Of a stretch of 32,519 nt of DNA, positions 1 to 7,895 are shown one piece after another. Both the position numbers and the translations under genes were made by a program. The DNA comes from Phycisphaerales bacterium (GTDB lineage Bacteria > Planctomycetota > Phycisphaerae > WQYP01): positions 1-32,519 of the forward strand of contig JABEVB010000051.1 in assembly GCA_013044165.1 (NCBI GenBank), in the 5' to 3' direction. Under the pieces are notes generated by a model that saw only the letters and a list, made by a program, of their open reading frames with translations, ran no database searches and was not told the DNA's origin. Every line of letters starts with the position of its first letter. The stretch's first letter is position 1.

Positions 1-258
1 ATCGTACAACTATATGTGCGATTTCTTAAGTCCAAAATTGTGCGGCCCATCAAGCAGCTTGTTGATTTCAAGCGGCTGCACATAAAATCGGGCATGTCCT
101 GCACCGTCACACTCAAACTGTCGCATGACGATCCCGCTCTGCGCTATTGGGACACAGCCACCAACGAGTTTGCACTGGAGCCAGGTAAAATTGAATTGCT
201 GGTGGGGACATCAAGCAACGACATCAAGTTTACCCACTCGGTGAGCTTGCTGGCGTGA
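1..258 (+). CDS. Beta-glucosidase-like GH3 protein, C-terminal fragment (fibronectin III-like domain)
   Basis: The reading frame is open from the first base and ends with TGA at 256-258, so this is the 3' end of a gene starting outside the window. The 85 visible residues match the fibronectin type III-like domain that closes many family 3 glycoside hydrolases: a VQLYVR-like strand, then VRPIKQLVDFKRLHIKSG, TVTLKL, and a terminal PGKIELLVGTSSNDIK segment. In full-length enzymes this domain packs against the catalytic domains; those domains lie off the edge, so substrate and catalytic residues cannot be judged. A GTG at position 16 is in frame but would split the first strand of the fold, so it is not a real start. 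Identification of the domain is fairly secure; the exact sugar specificity is unknown. Confidence 0.8.
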   Translation: MVQLYVRFLKSKIVRPIKQLVDFKRLHIKSGMSCTVTLKLSHDDPALRYWDTATNEFALEPGKIELLVGTSSNDIKFTHSVSLLA

Positions 259-731
259 GTCTGTCACGGCAGCGTCCGATATAGCTTACGTTTCTTCCTG
301 TTCCAGGAAGCGAACACCTTTGGCGCCAGCAGCGCCTCGGACGCCGCCATGCTGTAGGTCCCAGAAGTGCGCACCTGCTTGCCATTCAGCCATGGCTTAC
401 CAACTTATAACCAATATTACACCGCTATTTCATTCAAAATACTGACGTCAACGAGGTCGCATTGAACATTAATTGTTCACGGTGAGAGAGGCAAAATGCC
501 GACCTACAAAGTTAGACGGTATTCTGGCGGTGCGGCCGTAAGCCTATCCGATCGCAGAGAGAAGAGAGAAAGTCAGCCTGTCGTTTGAGCAGTTCTCTGC
601 TCATAGATTTACTCTCGACCGCAGTGTTTTATAGGATTCTTTTGTTCCGGCGCTGTTCGCCTGAGCGCTGCTGTCGGCGACTGTTTCGCCGGCGGCATAG
701 CTAGTACCACTTTTTTAGAAGGAGAGAGTTG
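259..731. other. 473-bp gap between GH3 and the PEP-CTERM gene
   Basis: No convincing gene is seen. The stretch holds a perfect 8-bp palindrome TGACGTCA (443-450), an inverted repeat TGAACA-5-TGTTCA (463-479), a purine-rich tract (about 555-572) and a perfect 7-bp-arm hairpin TGAGCAG-TTCT-CTGCTCA (586-603). A 46-codon minus-strand open stretch (264-404) without a good start has a protein-like composition and may be a gene remnant. The right part probably carries the promoter and leader of the PEP-CTERM gene, but no clear -10/-35 pair was found. Confidence 0.5.
463..479. promoter_or_regulatory. Operator-like inverted repeat upstream of PEP-CTERM gene
   Basis: TGAACA and TGTTCA are exact reverse complements separated by five bases (TTAAT), the form of a dimeric repressor or activator site. 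It lies 13 bases after another perfect palindrome (TGACGTCA, 443-450) and about 250 bases before the next start codon. No binding protein can be named from the sequence. Confidence 0.3.
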
Positions 732-1448
732 ATGGTTTCGCGCATTCGCACCAGGGTCATTGGAACATTGCTGGCAGCTGTCGCATCCGCGGCGATGGTC
801 CCAACGGCTGTCCACGCGGACACGCTCACTTGGACGTTCAATTCGCCCACTGGCACACTCGGCACAAGTCAGGTATACACCGCAATGGATTCCAACCCCA
901 CCGGCATTAGACCTACGGTAACGGCCTACGGCTTCAACTTCACTTCTGAGGTTGGTACGCCGGCGGCACTCTACGCTAAAAATTCTGGGTCGTCCGAGCA
1001 GGGTCTCGGCCTTGTCGGTGCGCCCGACAACGAAATTGACGCGATCAATTCAGATAATCAACAGTACAATGGAATGATCCAAGTTAATTTAACCAATTTG
1101 ATCTCGTTGGCTGTGGCCGGCAACGCTACGATTACGTTCGGAAGCATACAAGGCGGCGATCATGCCGTTTTGGGTGACTCAGGCTCGCCGGGCCAGCTTG
1201 GCTCGCAAATTACAACTGTCGGGCCGACCAATTCGGGTGTCAACTCAGTGACGATACCGTGGGCCGACTTCAGCTTGAGCCATCCTTATTTGGATGTCAC
1301 AGCCACCAGCGGCAGCAGCGTGCTTCTTAGATCCATTCAAATCAGCTTCGTGCCAAGCGATGCCACGCCCGAACCGGCCAGCATGGCGATTCTTGGCGCG
1401 GCGGGACTCCCGCTGCTGCTCGCCCGCCGACGTAAAGTTCAGGCGTGA
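732..1448 (+). CDS. PEP-CTERM sorting-domain secreted protein
   Basis: This 238-residue protein has an N-terminal signal peptide (RIRTR, hydrophobic core about residues 9-25, likely cleavage after AVHA) and a textbook C-terminal PEP-CTERM anchor: PEP at 213-215, a short hydrophobic segment ILGAAGLPLLLA, then the basic tail RRRK. In known systems the exosortase/archaeosortase machinery processes this tail, and such proteins often serve in the cell surface or extracellular matrix. The middle is rich in Gly, Ser, Thr and Asn, as in beta-rich surface proteins, with no recognised enzyme motif. I chose ATG 732 over an in-frame TTG at 729 because AGAAGGAGAG (717-726) is well spaced from it. No exosortase gene lies in the window. 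A hairpin follows the stop, so it is probably monocistronic. Confidence 0.85.
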   Translation: MVSRIRTRVIGTLLAAVASAAMVPTAVHADTLTWTFNSPTGTLGTSQVYTAMDSNPTGIRPTVTAYGFNFTSEVGTPAALYAKNSGSSEQGLGLVGAPDNEIDAINSDNQQYNGMIQVNLTNLISLAVAGNATITFGSIQGGDHAVLGDSGSPGQLGSQITTVGPTNSGVNSVTIPWADFSLSHPYLDVTATSGSSVLLRSIQISFVPSDATPEPASMAILGAAGLPLLLARRRKVQA

Positions 1449-1486
1449 GCGGGCCTGAAAAATGTCTTACATGTAATGCAATCATC

Positions 1487-1522
1487 GGGTGTCGCGGCTG
1501 GATCGCCGCGATACCCTTCCTT
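1487..1522 (+). terminator. Rho-independent terminator-like hairpin after PEP-CTERM gene
   Basis: GGGTGTCGCGGC (1487-1498) pairs over 12 positions with GCCGCGATACCC (1505-1516), with one G-U wobble, closing a six-base loop. TTCCTT follows, a weak U-tract. It sits 39 bases after the stop of the PEP-CTERM gene and before the ribosome site of the next gene, so it probably ends the first transcript. Confidence 0.7.
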
Positions 1523-1606
1523 AAACCGCTCCCGCCATGCAGGCTTTGCCGCCACCGCTCAATACACCTACAATATCAACCTGCCTAAGCAGGAGATTAA
1601 CCATTC

Positions 1607-2710
1607 ATGCGCAAAGCATCTGTTGGCATTATCGGTTGCGGTAACATCAGCACAGCTTACCTGAAGGCGGCCCTGCGTTTTGACAATCTGCAAGTGACCG
1701 CATGCTCCGACCTTGACCTTGCGCGTGCCAAAGCAAGGGCTGCCGAGTTTGACATTCCAACTGCCTGCTCTCCAGAACATCTTGTTCGGCGCGAGGATGT
1801 GGATATTGTCCTGAATCTGACAATTCCGGCCGCACATGCTGATGTTGCATTGGCGTCGCTTGATGCCGGCAAGCATGTGTATGGCGAAAAGCCACTGGCC
1901 TGTTCCCTCCCGGACGGACGGAAGATCATGGCGATGGCCGTGGCAAAGCAACTTCGGGTGGGCTGCGCTCCGGATACATTTCTCGGCGGTGGTCTTCAAA
2001 CCTGCCGGAAGCTAATTGATGACGGTTGGATTGGCCAGCCCATTGCGGCATGCGCATTTATGACCAACCATGGCGTTGAAAGCTGGCATCCCAATCCAGA
2101 TTTTTACTACCAGCCCGGCGGTGGACCAATGATGGACATGGGACCATATTATCTGGCTGCGTTGGTGAATATCCTTGGCCCGGCACGCCGTGTGTGCGGC
2201 TCCGCCCGTATAACCTTTCCCGAACGCATCGCCACCAGCCAAGCTACGTTTGGTCGTGTCATACCCGTAACTACACCCACACATATCACCGGAACCATAG
2301 ACTTCGCCTGCGGAGCCATTGTTTCGGTCCTGATGAGTTTTGACGTTTGGGGGGCCGATTTGCCTTGGATAGAAATCTACGGAACCAGCGGATCGTTAAA
2401 AACGCCCGATCCTAACACATTTGGGGGCGTAGTTCAGGTGCGCCGCGCCGGTGCTACTGCATGGTCGCCGGTACCGTTGACCCATGGTTATGTGGATAAC
2501 TGGCGTGGTTTGGGATTGGCCGATATGGCCGCCGCACTGGCTTCCGGAAGGCCACATCGAGCCAGCGGAGAACTGGCGCTGCACGTACTGGAGTCAATGA
2601 ATGCTTTCTTAGAGTCATCGGCCGATGAACGCTATGTGACATTACAATCGTCGGTGGAGCGTCCCGCGCCGCTGCCCATGAATCTGCGTGAAGGCCAAAT
2701 AGACTCATAG
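1607..2710 (+). CDS. Gfo/Idh/MocA family oxidoreductase
   Basis: A 367-residue NAD(P)-dependent oxidoreductase. The N-terminal Rossmann fold carries GIIGCGNIS (residues 7-15), followed by ACSDLDLARAKA at the end of the second strand. EKPLACS (94-100) is the family's EKP motif, with the lysine expected at the active site. The second half, with GGGPMMDMGPYY (171-182), is the alpha/beta substrate-binding domain; Tyr rather than His after the DMG motif places it with the sub-branches lacking the classic catalytic His. Family members act on sugars, inositols or related polyols, and the substrate cannot be told here. ATG 1607 is preceded by AGGAG (1591-1595), slightly far but the best site. It is followed by a convergent gene. 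The nearby GH3 gene suggests carbohydrate use, which is inference. Confidence 0.88.
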   Translation: MRKASVGIIGCGNISTAYLKAALRFDNLQVTACSDLDLARAKARAAEFDIPTACSPEHLVRREDVDIVLNLTIPAAHADVALASLDAGKHVYGEKPLACSLPDGRKIMAMAVAKQLRVGCAPDTFLGGGLQTCRKLIDDGWIGQPIAACAFMTNHGVESWHPNPDFYYQPGGGPMMDMGPYYLAALVNILGPARRVCGSARITFPERIATSQATFGRVIPVTTPTHITGTIDFACGAIVSVLMSFDVWGADLPWIEIYGTSGSLKTPDPNTFGGVVQVRRAGATAWSPVPLTHGYVDNWRGLGLADMAAALASGRPHRASGELALHVLESMNAFLESSADERYVTLQSSVERPAPLPMNLREGQIDS

Positions 2711-2793
2711 GCAAGCTATCGCGCACTCCGCTCGGCTATGATCGCCACGCTTTACAGAATAACCACCCCTCTTGCCGCCACCAGGTGCAAAGT

Positions 2794-3804
2794 CTATCCA
2801 ATACTGCCGGCCAAAGCCTTGGGCAGCATGGCGGCAATGTCGCTAGCCAATAGACCAACAGGTCCGATGGCTTCAGCCGCCAGGTCACCGGCAAGGCCGT
2901 GCACATGCACACCCAGCACCGCCGCCTGCGCCACCGACAGACGTTGACCAATCAATGCGGCTATTACACCAGAGAGCACATCACCGCTGCCGGCAGTGGC
3001 CATGCCGGGGTTTCCAGTGTCATTAATGGCATGCCGCGCCCCATCGGCAATAACAGTGCGGTGTCCCTTCAGTACCACCACACAGCCTGTCGCACGACTC
3101 AAAAGTTCAGCCAAGGCCGTTCGGTCTGGAGCACCGGGCGACGCGGAAGGAGCCGCAGGTTCGGTGGGTGGTTCCGCCCAGTCGAGCGGGGCACCATCGG
3201 CCGTGGATGGATGCTCGTCTTCCTGATTGGCCGCTTTACGCTTTGACTCGCCAGGTTCTTCCGCCTTATCGCCGGGCGCGGTGGCCATCGCCAGCGCCCC
3301 GCCCCGCCGGCTCACCGCCCCCATCAGCCGCATGAACTCGCCGGTATGCGGCGTAAGAACGACATTGCTCCAGTTGCGCCGCTGCGGCCATTCGCTGGCT
3401 TCCAAAGTCGCAATGGCATTGAGCGCATCAGCATCCAGCACCAACGGGCCGGCGTGACGTTCCAGCAAATCCAGTACAATTCGTTTGACGGTTGGTGACT
3501 GCCCCAGCCCCGGCCCGACAACGACCGCGTCGTGCTCGTCGGCAAAGCTGATAAGCCCTTTGACGTCACGGCTGCTCAAAGCGAAACCCGTTGCCGTCGG
3601 GCATAAGGTAATTACCGCGGGAATAATTTCTTTGGGCACGGCAACCCGCACCAGACCGGCACCCGTACGCGCGGCACCCAGCGCCGCTAAAGCGGGAGCC
3701 CCCACCATTGTTTCCGAGCCGCCTATGATTAAAATACGGCCGAAATCTCCCTTGTGTGCGTCATCCGAACGAACCGGTAGCTTTGGTTTTTCAATTGTTT
3801 CCAT
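2794..3804 (-). CDS. nnrD: ADP/ATP-dependent NAD(P)HX dehydratase (NnrD-type) with a linker insertion
   Basis: Repairs hydrated NADH/NADPH by ATP- or ADP-driven dehydration. Signatures of the ribokinase-like YjeF C-terminal domain are present: KGDFGRILIIGGS (18-30), VVVGPGLG (94-101), LDADALN (123-129), LTPHTGEF (150-157), VVLKGHRTVIADG (243-255) and NDTGNPGMATAGSGDVLSG (261-279), the last with the expected catalytic Asp. The N-terminal epimerase domain found in bifunctional NnrED proteins is absent. Residues about 163-227 form an Ala/Pro/Glu/Ser-rich, probably disordered insertion between the HTGEF motif and the nucleotide-binding strand, making the protein about 50 residues longer than usual. 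It is divergent from NAD kinase, so two nicotinamide cofactor genes share an upstream region. No clear Shine-Dalgarno precedes the ATG; the start is less certain than the identity. Confidence 0.88.
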   Translation of the reverse strand: METIEKPKLPVRSDDAHKGDFGRILIIGGSETMVGAPALAALGAARTGAGLVRVAVPKEIIPAVITLCPTATGFALSSRDVKGLISFADEHDAVVVGPGLGQSPTVKRIVLDLLERHAGPLVLDADALNAIATLEASEWPQRRNWSNVVLTPHTGEFMRLMGAVSRRGGALAMATAPGDKAEEPGESKRKAANQEDEHPSTADGAPLDWAEPPTEPAAPSASPGAPDRTALAELLSRATGCVVVLKGHRTVIADGARHAINDTGNPGMATAGSGDVLSGVIAALIGQRLSVAQAAVLGVHVHGLAGDLAAEAIGPVGLLASDIAAMLPKALAGSIG

Positions 3805-3926
3805 CCCGATAGACTATGGCCCCTTGGCGTTGGCGGCAAGTGATGCGCCGCACCTTGCGCCCGCAAACGGACCAAAGACCGCTTGCAGGCTGGCTGATCG
3901 CCTTTTCAGCGGTTATCCTTGCATCT

Positions 3927-4775
3927 ATGCAAATTGCGATTATCGCCAATTCATCCAAGCCTGATGCGGTAGCCGCAGCGCACAACGTTCAGGCCTTTGT
4001 GCATCAGCAATCGCCTGCCTGCGCGGTCAAATACTTATCTGATGTTTCCACAGATGCGTTGGCACGATTAAAAGCTGACCTGGTCATTGTTCTTGGAGGC
4101 GATGGAACGCTGCTGCAAGCAGCAAGGTTTTTGGCGAAGCTGGGCGGAAGGGTTGTGGGCATCAATTTCGGCAAGTTGGGCTACATGGCCGCTTTTTCGG
4201 TCGCGCAGTTCCAACACCATTGGGCGGCTATTGCATCAAACCAGGCCCCCGTGACCAAGCGGCTCATGCTGCATGGTTGTATAGGCAGCGGCAGGAAGGT
4301 CCCGGCAACCAAGTTTGAATGTCTGGCGCTCAACGAAGTAGCCATCAACAGCGGCTCGCCCTTTAGAATGCTCGATATCCTGCTGCGGATAGATGGGCAG
4401 GACATCACCACCTTCCGCGGGGATGGCGTGGTGGTTTCGACGGCATCAGGCTCCACCGGCTACAACTTATCTGCAGGTGGACCGTTGCTTTCGCCTGCGG
4501 TGGAAGCGATTGTGCTTACGCCCATCTGCGCACACTCGCTCTCATTCCGGCCGGTTGTCCTCCCTGCCAACACCACTGTAGAACTGATTCCGCTCCGCGT
4601 GAATCCGGGGTCGATGGTTAATTTTGATGGTCAGGTGCTTGAATCTCTGGCTGAAGGACAAACTGTAACGGTGCGAAAAGCGCCGGAAGTGCTGCGCCTG
4701 GTTGAAAACCCCGATCAGTCGCACTGGCAGATGTTGGGCAGCAAACTGCAATGGGCACAGAATCCGCGCGTGTAA
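3927..4775 (+). CDS. nadK: NAD kinase
   Basis: Phosphorylates NAD+ to NADP+ in the cytoplasm. From ATG 3927 the protein has 282 residues, normal for bacterial NAD kinases. GGDGT (57-61) is the diacylglycerol-kinase-like motif with the catalytic Asp. GINFGKLGYMA follows, NE (136-137) is in the NAD-binding NEVAI motif, and GDGVVVSTASGSTGYNLSAGG (165-185) is the conserved glycine-rich block, followed by the PICAHSLSFRPVVLP segment and FDGQ near the end. An open extension to 3816 exists, but its 37 extra residues look unlike the family, and IAIIANSSKP right after ATG 3927 matches the usual first strand. No strong ribosome site is seen. It is divergent from the NAD(P)HX dehydratase, 122 bases apart, which is a sensible functional pairing. 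Confidence 0.92.
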   Translation: MQIAIIANSSKPDAVAAAHNVQAFVHQQSPACAVKYLSDVSTDALARLKADLVIVLGGDGTLLQAARFLAKLGGRVVGINFGKLGYMAAFSVAQFQHHWAAIASNQAPVTKRLMLHGCIGSGRKVPATKFECLALNEVAINSGSPFRMLDILLRIDGQDITTFRGDGVVVSTASGSTGYNLSAGGPLLSPAVEAIVLTPICAHSLSFRPVVLPANTTVELIPLRVNPGSMVNFDGQVLESLAEGQTVTVRKAPEVLRLVENPDQSHWQMLGSKLQWAQNPRV

Positions 4776-4808
4776 TATCAAGGCGATGTTATTGAGGTTA
4801 TCTCCAGT

Positions 4809-6542
4809 ATGGTTGACAAACTCCCATCCAAAGCAGGAGGCCCCCCACCAAGGCCGTTCGTGCTGGATCACGTTTCGTGGGGCCGCATTTTTGATTTTTC
4901 CCTTATTTTTAAAGCCTTCCGACTTGCGATTCAGCCCACATCGTTGCTGATCGCTTTGGCGGCCATCATGGTCATTTACATTTGTGGCCGCGCACTCGAT
5001 GTCGTGTGGGGGCCGCAGGTGTTGCCCGGCACGATTCAACAGTTTCATTCCCCGATTCCCGGCTACTACCAGGGTATGCTGGAGCAACAGCAAAGTGCCC
5101 AACGCGAAGAATTACTCACTCTGCTGGAAAACTCGGGCCAAGCCCTATCTCCCACCGAGACCGACCAACTCACCCGATCACCGGCCGCCTGCTACAGCAG
5201 GCTTCGCGCTATTTATGAGCAGCAGTTTCGCACCACCGTCGCCGGCCTCGCCACCAATAAAATCATGTCTCCCTCTGACAGGCAAAGAGCCGCTCGCCGC
5301 GCAGGCCAGCGACTGCTGTCCCGCATGGAGCGACTCAGATCGGTGGTGGGACGCGGCATTTTCGATGCGCTGCTGCATTTTGAGGTTTCGCAGTTTCATC
5401 AGTTCGAGAACAGCATTCTCCATGTACTCTGTTTGTCAGCGGTCAACAATGGCGATGGCATTGGCGGCACCGGCACAGCTAGCCATGCCATCACCCTGCA
5501 TGTCTTGCCCTCAGACGCAAGCCGAGTTTGGGATTCCAGCAGCGTCAGTGGATCGCTGGCCAATCTTATGATAACAGGCCCATCTTGGCTGCTGGCCGGC
5601 ACCGAGCCGCTGCAAAAAAAGCCAACCGACACCACCGCGTCGCTTTGGCTGCGCCGAATAGCGTACGAAGCCAGCGTGCTCATTTTTTTAATTGTATCGC
5701 TATGCGCCTTTGCCATTGCCGGAGCGATGATCTGCCGCCGAGCCGCTCTGCAACTGGCTGGCAAGCCACATGATCTGACCTCGCTCTGGCAATTTACGCA
5801 TGAAAAACTTCGAACATTTCTTATGACTCCGCTGCTTCCATTTTTGACCATTATTTTTACCGGAGCGGTTCTGGCGCTGCTGGCTCTGCCAGGGGCCATT
5901 CCGGTTGTCGGTGAGCTTTATGTGGGGCTGCTATTCTGGGTATTTCTGATCGGCGGCTTTATTATCATGCTGATGATCCTCGGCTTGATCGGCGGCTTTA
6001 CCTTGATGTACCCCACCGTTGCCATCGAAAACTCCGATGCCTTTGACGCCATTAGCCGCAGTTTCAGCTATGTTTACGCCAGTCCATGGCGTGTGCTGTT
6101 TTACGGCCTCCTGGCGATGGGATATTGCGTCGTCACGAACTTGTTTCTGTGCTTTGCCCTTTTATTAATGCTGCTCGGAGCACACACCTGTCTAAGCGCT
6201 TCTGTGAGTTGGCTCTTTCATGCGCATGGCTGGTATGGCGGCGTAGACAAGTTAAGCGCCATATGGCCCGCTCCGACGTGGCAGCATTTGGTGCATCCAC
6301 CCAACTGGTGGGCCATGAACTGGTCAGAGTTTTTGGCGGCCCAAGGCGTTTATTTTTGGCTCTATCTGGCGGTCAGCCTGATTGGCGCCTATACGGTCGC
6401 CTATTTTTTCTGCTCCAATGTCATCATCTATTTGCTGCTGCGGCGCCATCTCGACGGCCAATCGCTGCAGGACATCGCCGGCGTCCCCGCACTTGCGGCG
6501 GCGAACGCCGCCCAGGCTGATTCCGACGCAGCCGCGACTTAA
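4809..6542 (+). CDS. Multipass membrane protein of unknown function
   Basis: A 577-residue protein that I cannot assign to a named family. One hydrophobic segment near residues 43-62 is followed by a large soluble region of about 220 residues rich in Gln, Arg and Glu (about 65-285). A C-terminal membrane domain with roughly six segments then runs from about 292 to 550. The stretch TLMYPTVAIENSDAFDAISR, followed by an aromatic segment and another helix, resembles the long inner-membrane proteins common in planctomycetes. The Ala-rich tail is hydrophilic. ATG 4809 has GAGG 11 bases upstream, and the gene follows NAD kinase by 33 bases on the same strand, so co-transcription is likely. Integral membrane location is secure; function is unknown. 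Confidence 0.75.
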   Translation: MVDKLPSKAGGPPPRPFVLDHVSWGRIFDFSLIFKAFRLAIQPTSLLIALAAIMVIYICGRALDVVWGPQVLPGTIQQFHSPIPGYYQGMLEQQQSAQREELLTLLENSGQALSPTETDQLTRSPAACYSRLRAIYEQQFRTTVAGLATNKIMSPSDRQRAARRAGQRLLSRMERLRSVVGRGIFDALLHFEVSQFHQFENSILHVLCLSAVNNGDGIGGTGTASHAITLHVLPSDASRVWDSSSVSGSLANLMITGPSWLLAGTEPLQKKPTDTTASLWLRRIAYEASVLIFLIVSLCAFAIAGAMICRRAALQLAGKPHDLTSLWQFTHEKLRTFLMTPLLPFLTIIFTGAVLALLALPGAIPVVGELYVGLLFWVFLIGGFIIMLMILGLIGGFTLMYPTVAIENSDAFDAISRSFSYVYASPWRVLFYGLLAMGYCVVTNLFLCFALLLMLLGAHTCLSASVSWLFHAHGWYGGVDKLSAIWPAPTWQHLVHPPNWWAMNWSEFLAAQGVYFWLYLAVSLIGAYTVAYFFCSNVIIYLLLRRHLDGQSLQDIAGVPALAAANAAQADSDAAAT

Positions 6543-6610
6543 TTGATATGCCGTGATCGCGGCATGCGGCACATTGAACGCTATAGGTCTTTGACCAAGG
6601 ATGCCATTCT

Positions 6611-7819
6611 GTGAACACTCGCCTGCTCGACTTACTTAAAGCCGTGGTTAATCTGCCTACAGCGCCCTATCACGAGCAATATGTTGATCAATTTATAAAC
6701 CAATGGGTTCCCAGCCTTGACGCGGGCAAATTGCTGACCAGCCGCCGCGACCGAGCGGGCAATATATACCTGCAATATTATTACCGGCCAAGGTCGAAAC
6801 GCAAATTGGTGTTCGAGGCACACAGCGATCATCCCGGCTTCGTCTCTTTGAACCGCAGCCGAAAAGGACAACTCAAGGCGGTGTTTCGCGGGGGCGTGCG
6901 ATACGAGTGTTTTGCTGGAGGACGTGCGCGATTCTGGCTCCCAGAATCGTCAGGCACGCAGCATTCGCTGCACGCCCTGCCACACATTAACGGCCGCTGG
7001 ATACCCGCGGAGATTACTTCGGTAATGCCTGGCAGGCAATCAAACGAGAAGGTTGTGCAACTTGCCGGTGTTGACGCATCCTTGCCGCCGGGCAGCATTG
7101 GCATGTGGGATATTCCTGATGCTCGCGTTAAACGCGACATTCTTTATGCAAGGGCATGCGATGATCTAGCCGGTGTCGCCGCCGCCCTGGCAGCACTGGA
7201 AGAACTGGTGCTTCGCAAAGCCAGAACCAGCTTAACGGTGTTGATTACGCGTGCAGAGGAGGTCGGCTTTGCAGGATCCTTGGCGGCGATTATGAATCAT
7301 GAGGTGGAGCAAACTGCATCGGTCATTGGCCTTGAAACCAGCAGCCTGCAGCCAGAATCGCCTCAGGGAGGCGGCCCCGTGGTACGTGTTGGCGACAAGA
7401 CAAGCATCTTCAGCGACCGGCTTACGCGATTTATCGGAGCCACCGCAGCCGACCTGGCTTATGGTACCAATGATTTTTACTGGCAGCGGCGGCTGATGCA
7501 CGGTGGCACCTGCGACACGACCGCGTTTCAGGCATTTGGCTACGACGCCGCGGGTATTTGTCTGGCGCTGGGCAACTATCACAACATGTGTAAGCCAACA
7601 ACCCGTATCAGCGAGGCGCTTCGCGGCGGCCCTCACATTGCCGCGGAAACCATCAACGTCAATGATTTTAGCAATCTGGTCACGCTGCTTGTGGCCATTG
7701 CCGAATCGCTTCATAAATACAATCCAGACGCGTCAGCTCTAAAAAGTCGCCTAAGCAAGATGTACCGCCAAGACCAGCGGCGGCTGCTTTTTGCACATAA
7801 GTTAAACAAAATTACATAA
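6611..7819 (+). CDS. M42-like (clan MH) zinc metallopeptidase
   Basis: A 402-residue protein with the five metal-ligand motifs of binuclear zinc peptidases in order: EAHSDHPGF (His and Asp), RACDDLAGVAAAL (bridging Asp), RAEEVGFAGS (catalytic Glu and ligand Glu), GLETSS (acidic ligand, Glu rather than the Asp usual in M42) and LGNYHNMC (terminal His). These motifs and the architecture resemble glutamyl aminopeptidase M42 enzymes, with a beta-rich insert around residues 90-165 where M42 proteins carry their dimerisation domain. Specificity is unknown. It differs strongly from the canonical M42 protein near the right end of the window, so the two are not recent duplicates. The start is GTG 6611, with AAGG (6597-6600) ten bases upstream. 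It sits between the membrane protein and CTP synthase on the same strand. Confidence 0.72.
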   Translation: MNTRLLDLLKAVVNLPTAPYHEQYVDQFINQWVPSLDAGKLLTSRRDRAGNIYLQYYYRPRSKRKLVFEAHSDHPGFVSLNRSRKGQLKAVFRGGVRYECFAGGRARFWLPESSGTQHSLHALPHINGRWIPAEITSVMPGRQSNEKVVQLAGVDASLPPGSIGMWDIPDARVKRDILYARACDDLAGVAAALAALEELVLRKARTSLTVLITRAEEVGFAGSLAAIMNHEVEQTASVIGLETSSLQPESPQGGGPVVRVGDKTSIFSDRLTRFIGATAADLAYGTNDFYWQRRLMHGGTCDTTAFQAFGYDAAGICLALGNYHNMCKPTTRISEALRGGPHIAAETINVNDFSNLVTLLVAIAESLHKYNPDASALKSRLSKMYRQDQRRLLFAHKLNKIT

Positions 7820-7895
7820 GTATTTGATCGGTTTAAACCCCGACTTTGCCACCGGGCAACTATCGAGTATTCTTTAGACCATTGTGAGGTTGTGC

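Noticed and set aside
3816-3926. N-terminal extension of NAD kinase by 37 residues
   Set aside because: The extra residues do not fit the family and overlap the divergent promoter region; ATG 3927 gives the normal first strand.
6548-6565. ATGCCG-6-CGGCAT hairpin after the membrane protein gene
   Set aside because: Short stem and no U-tract; too weak to call a terminator.
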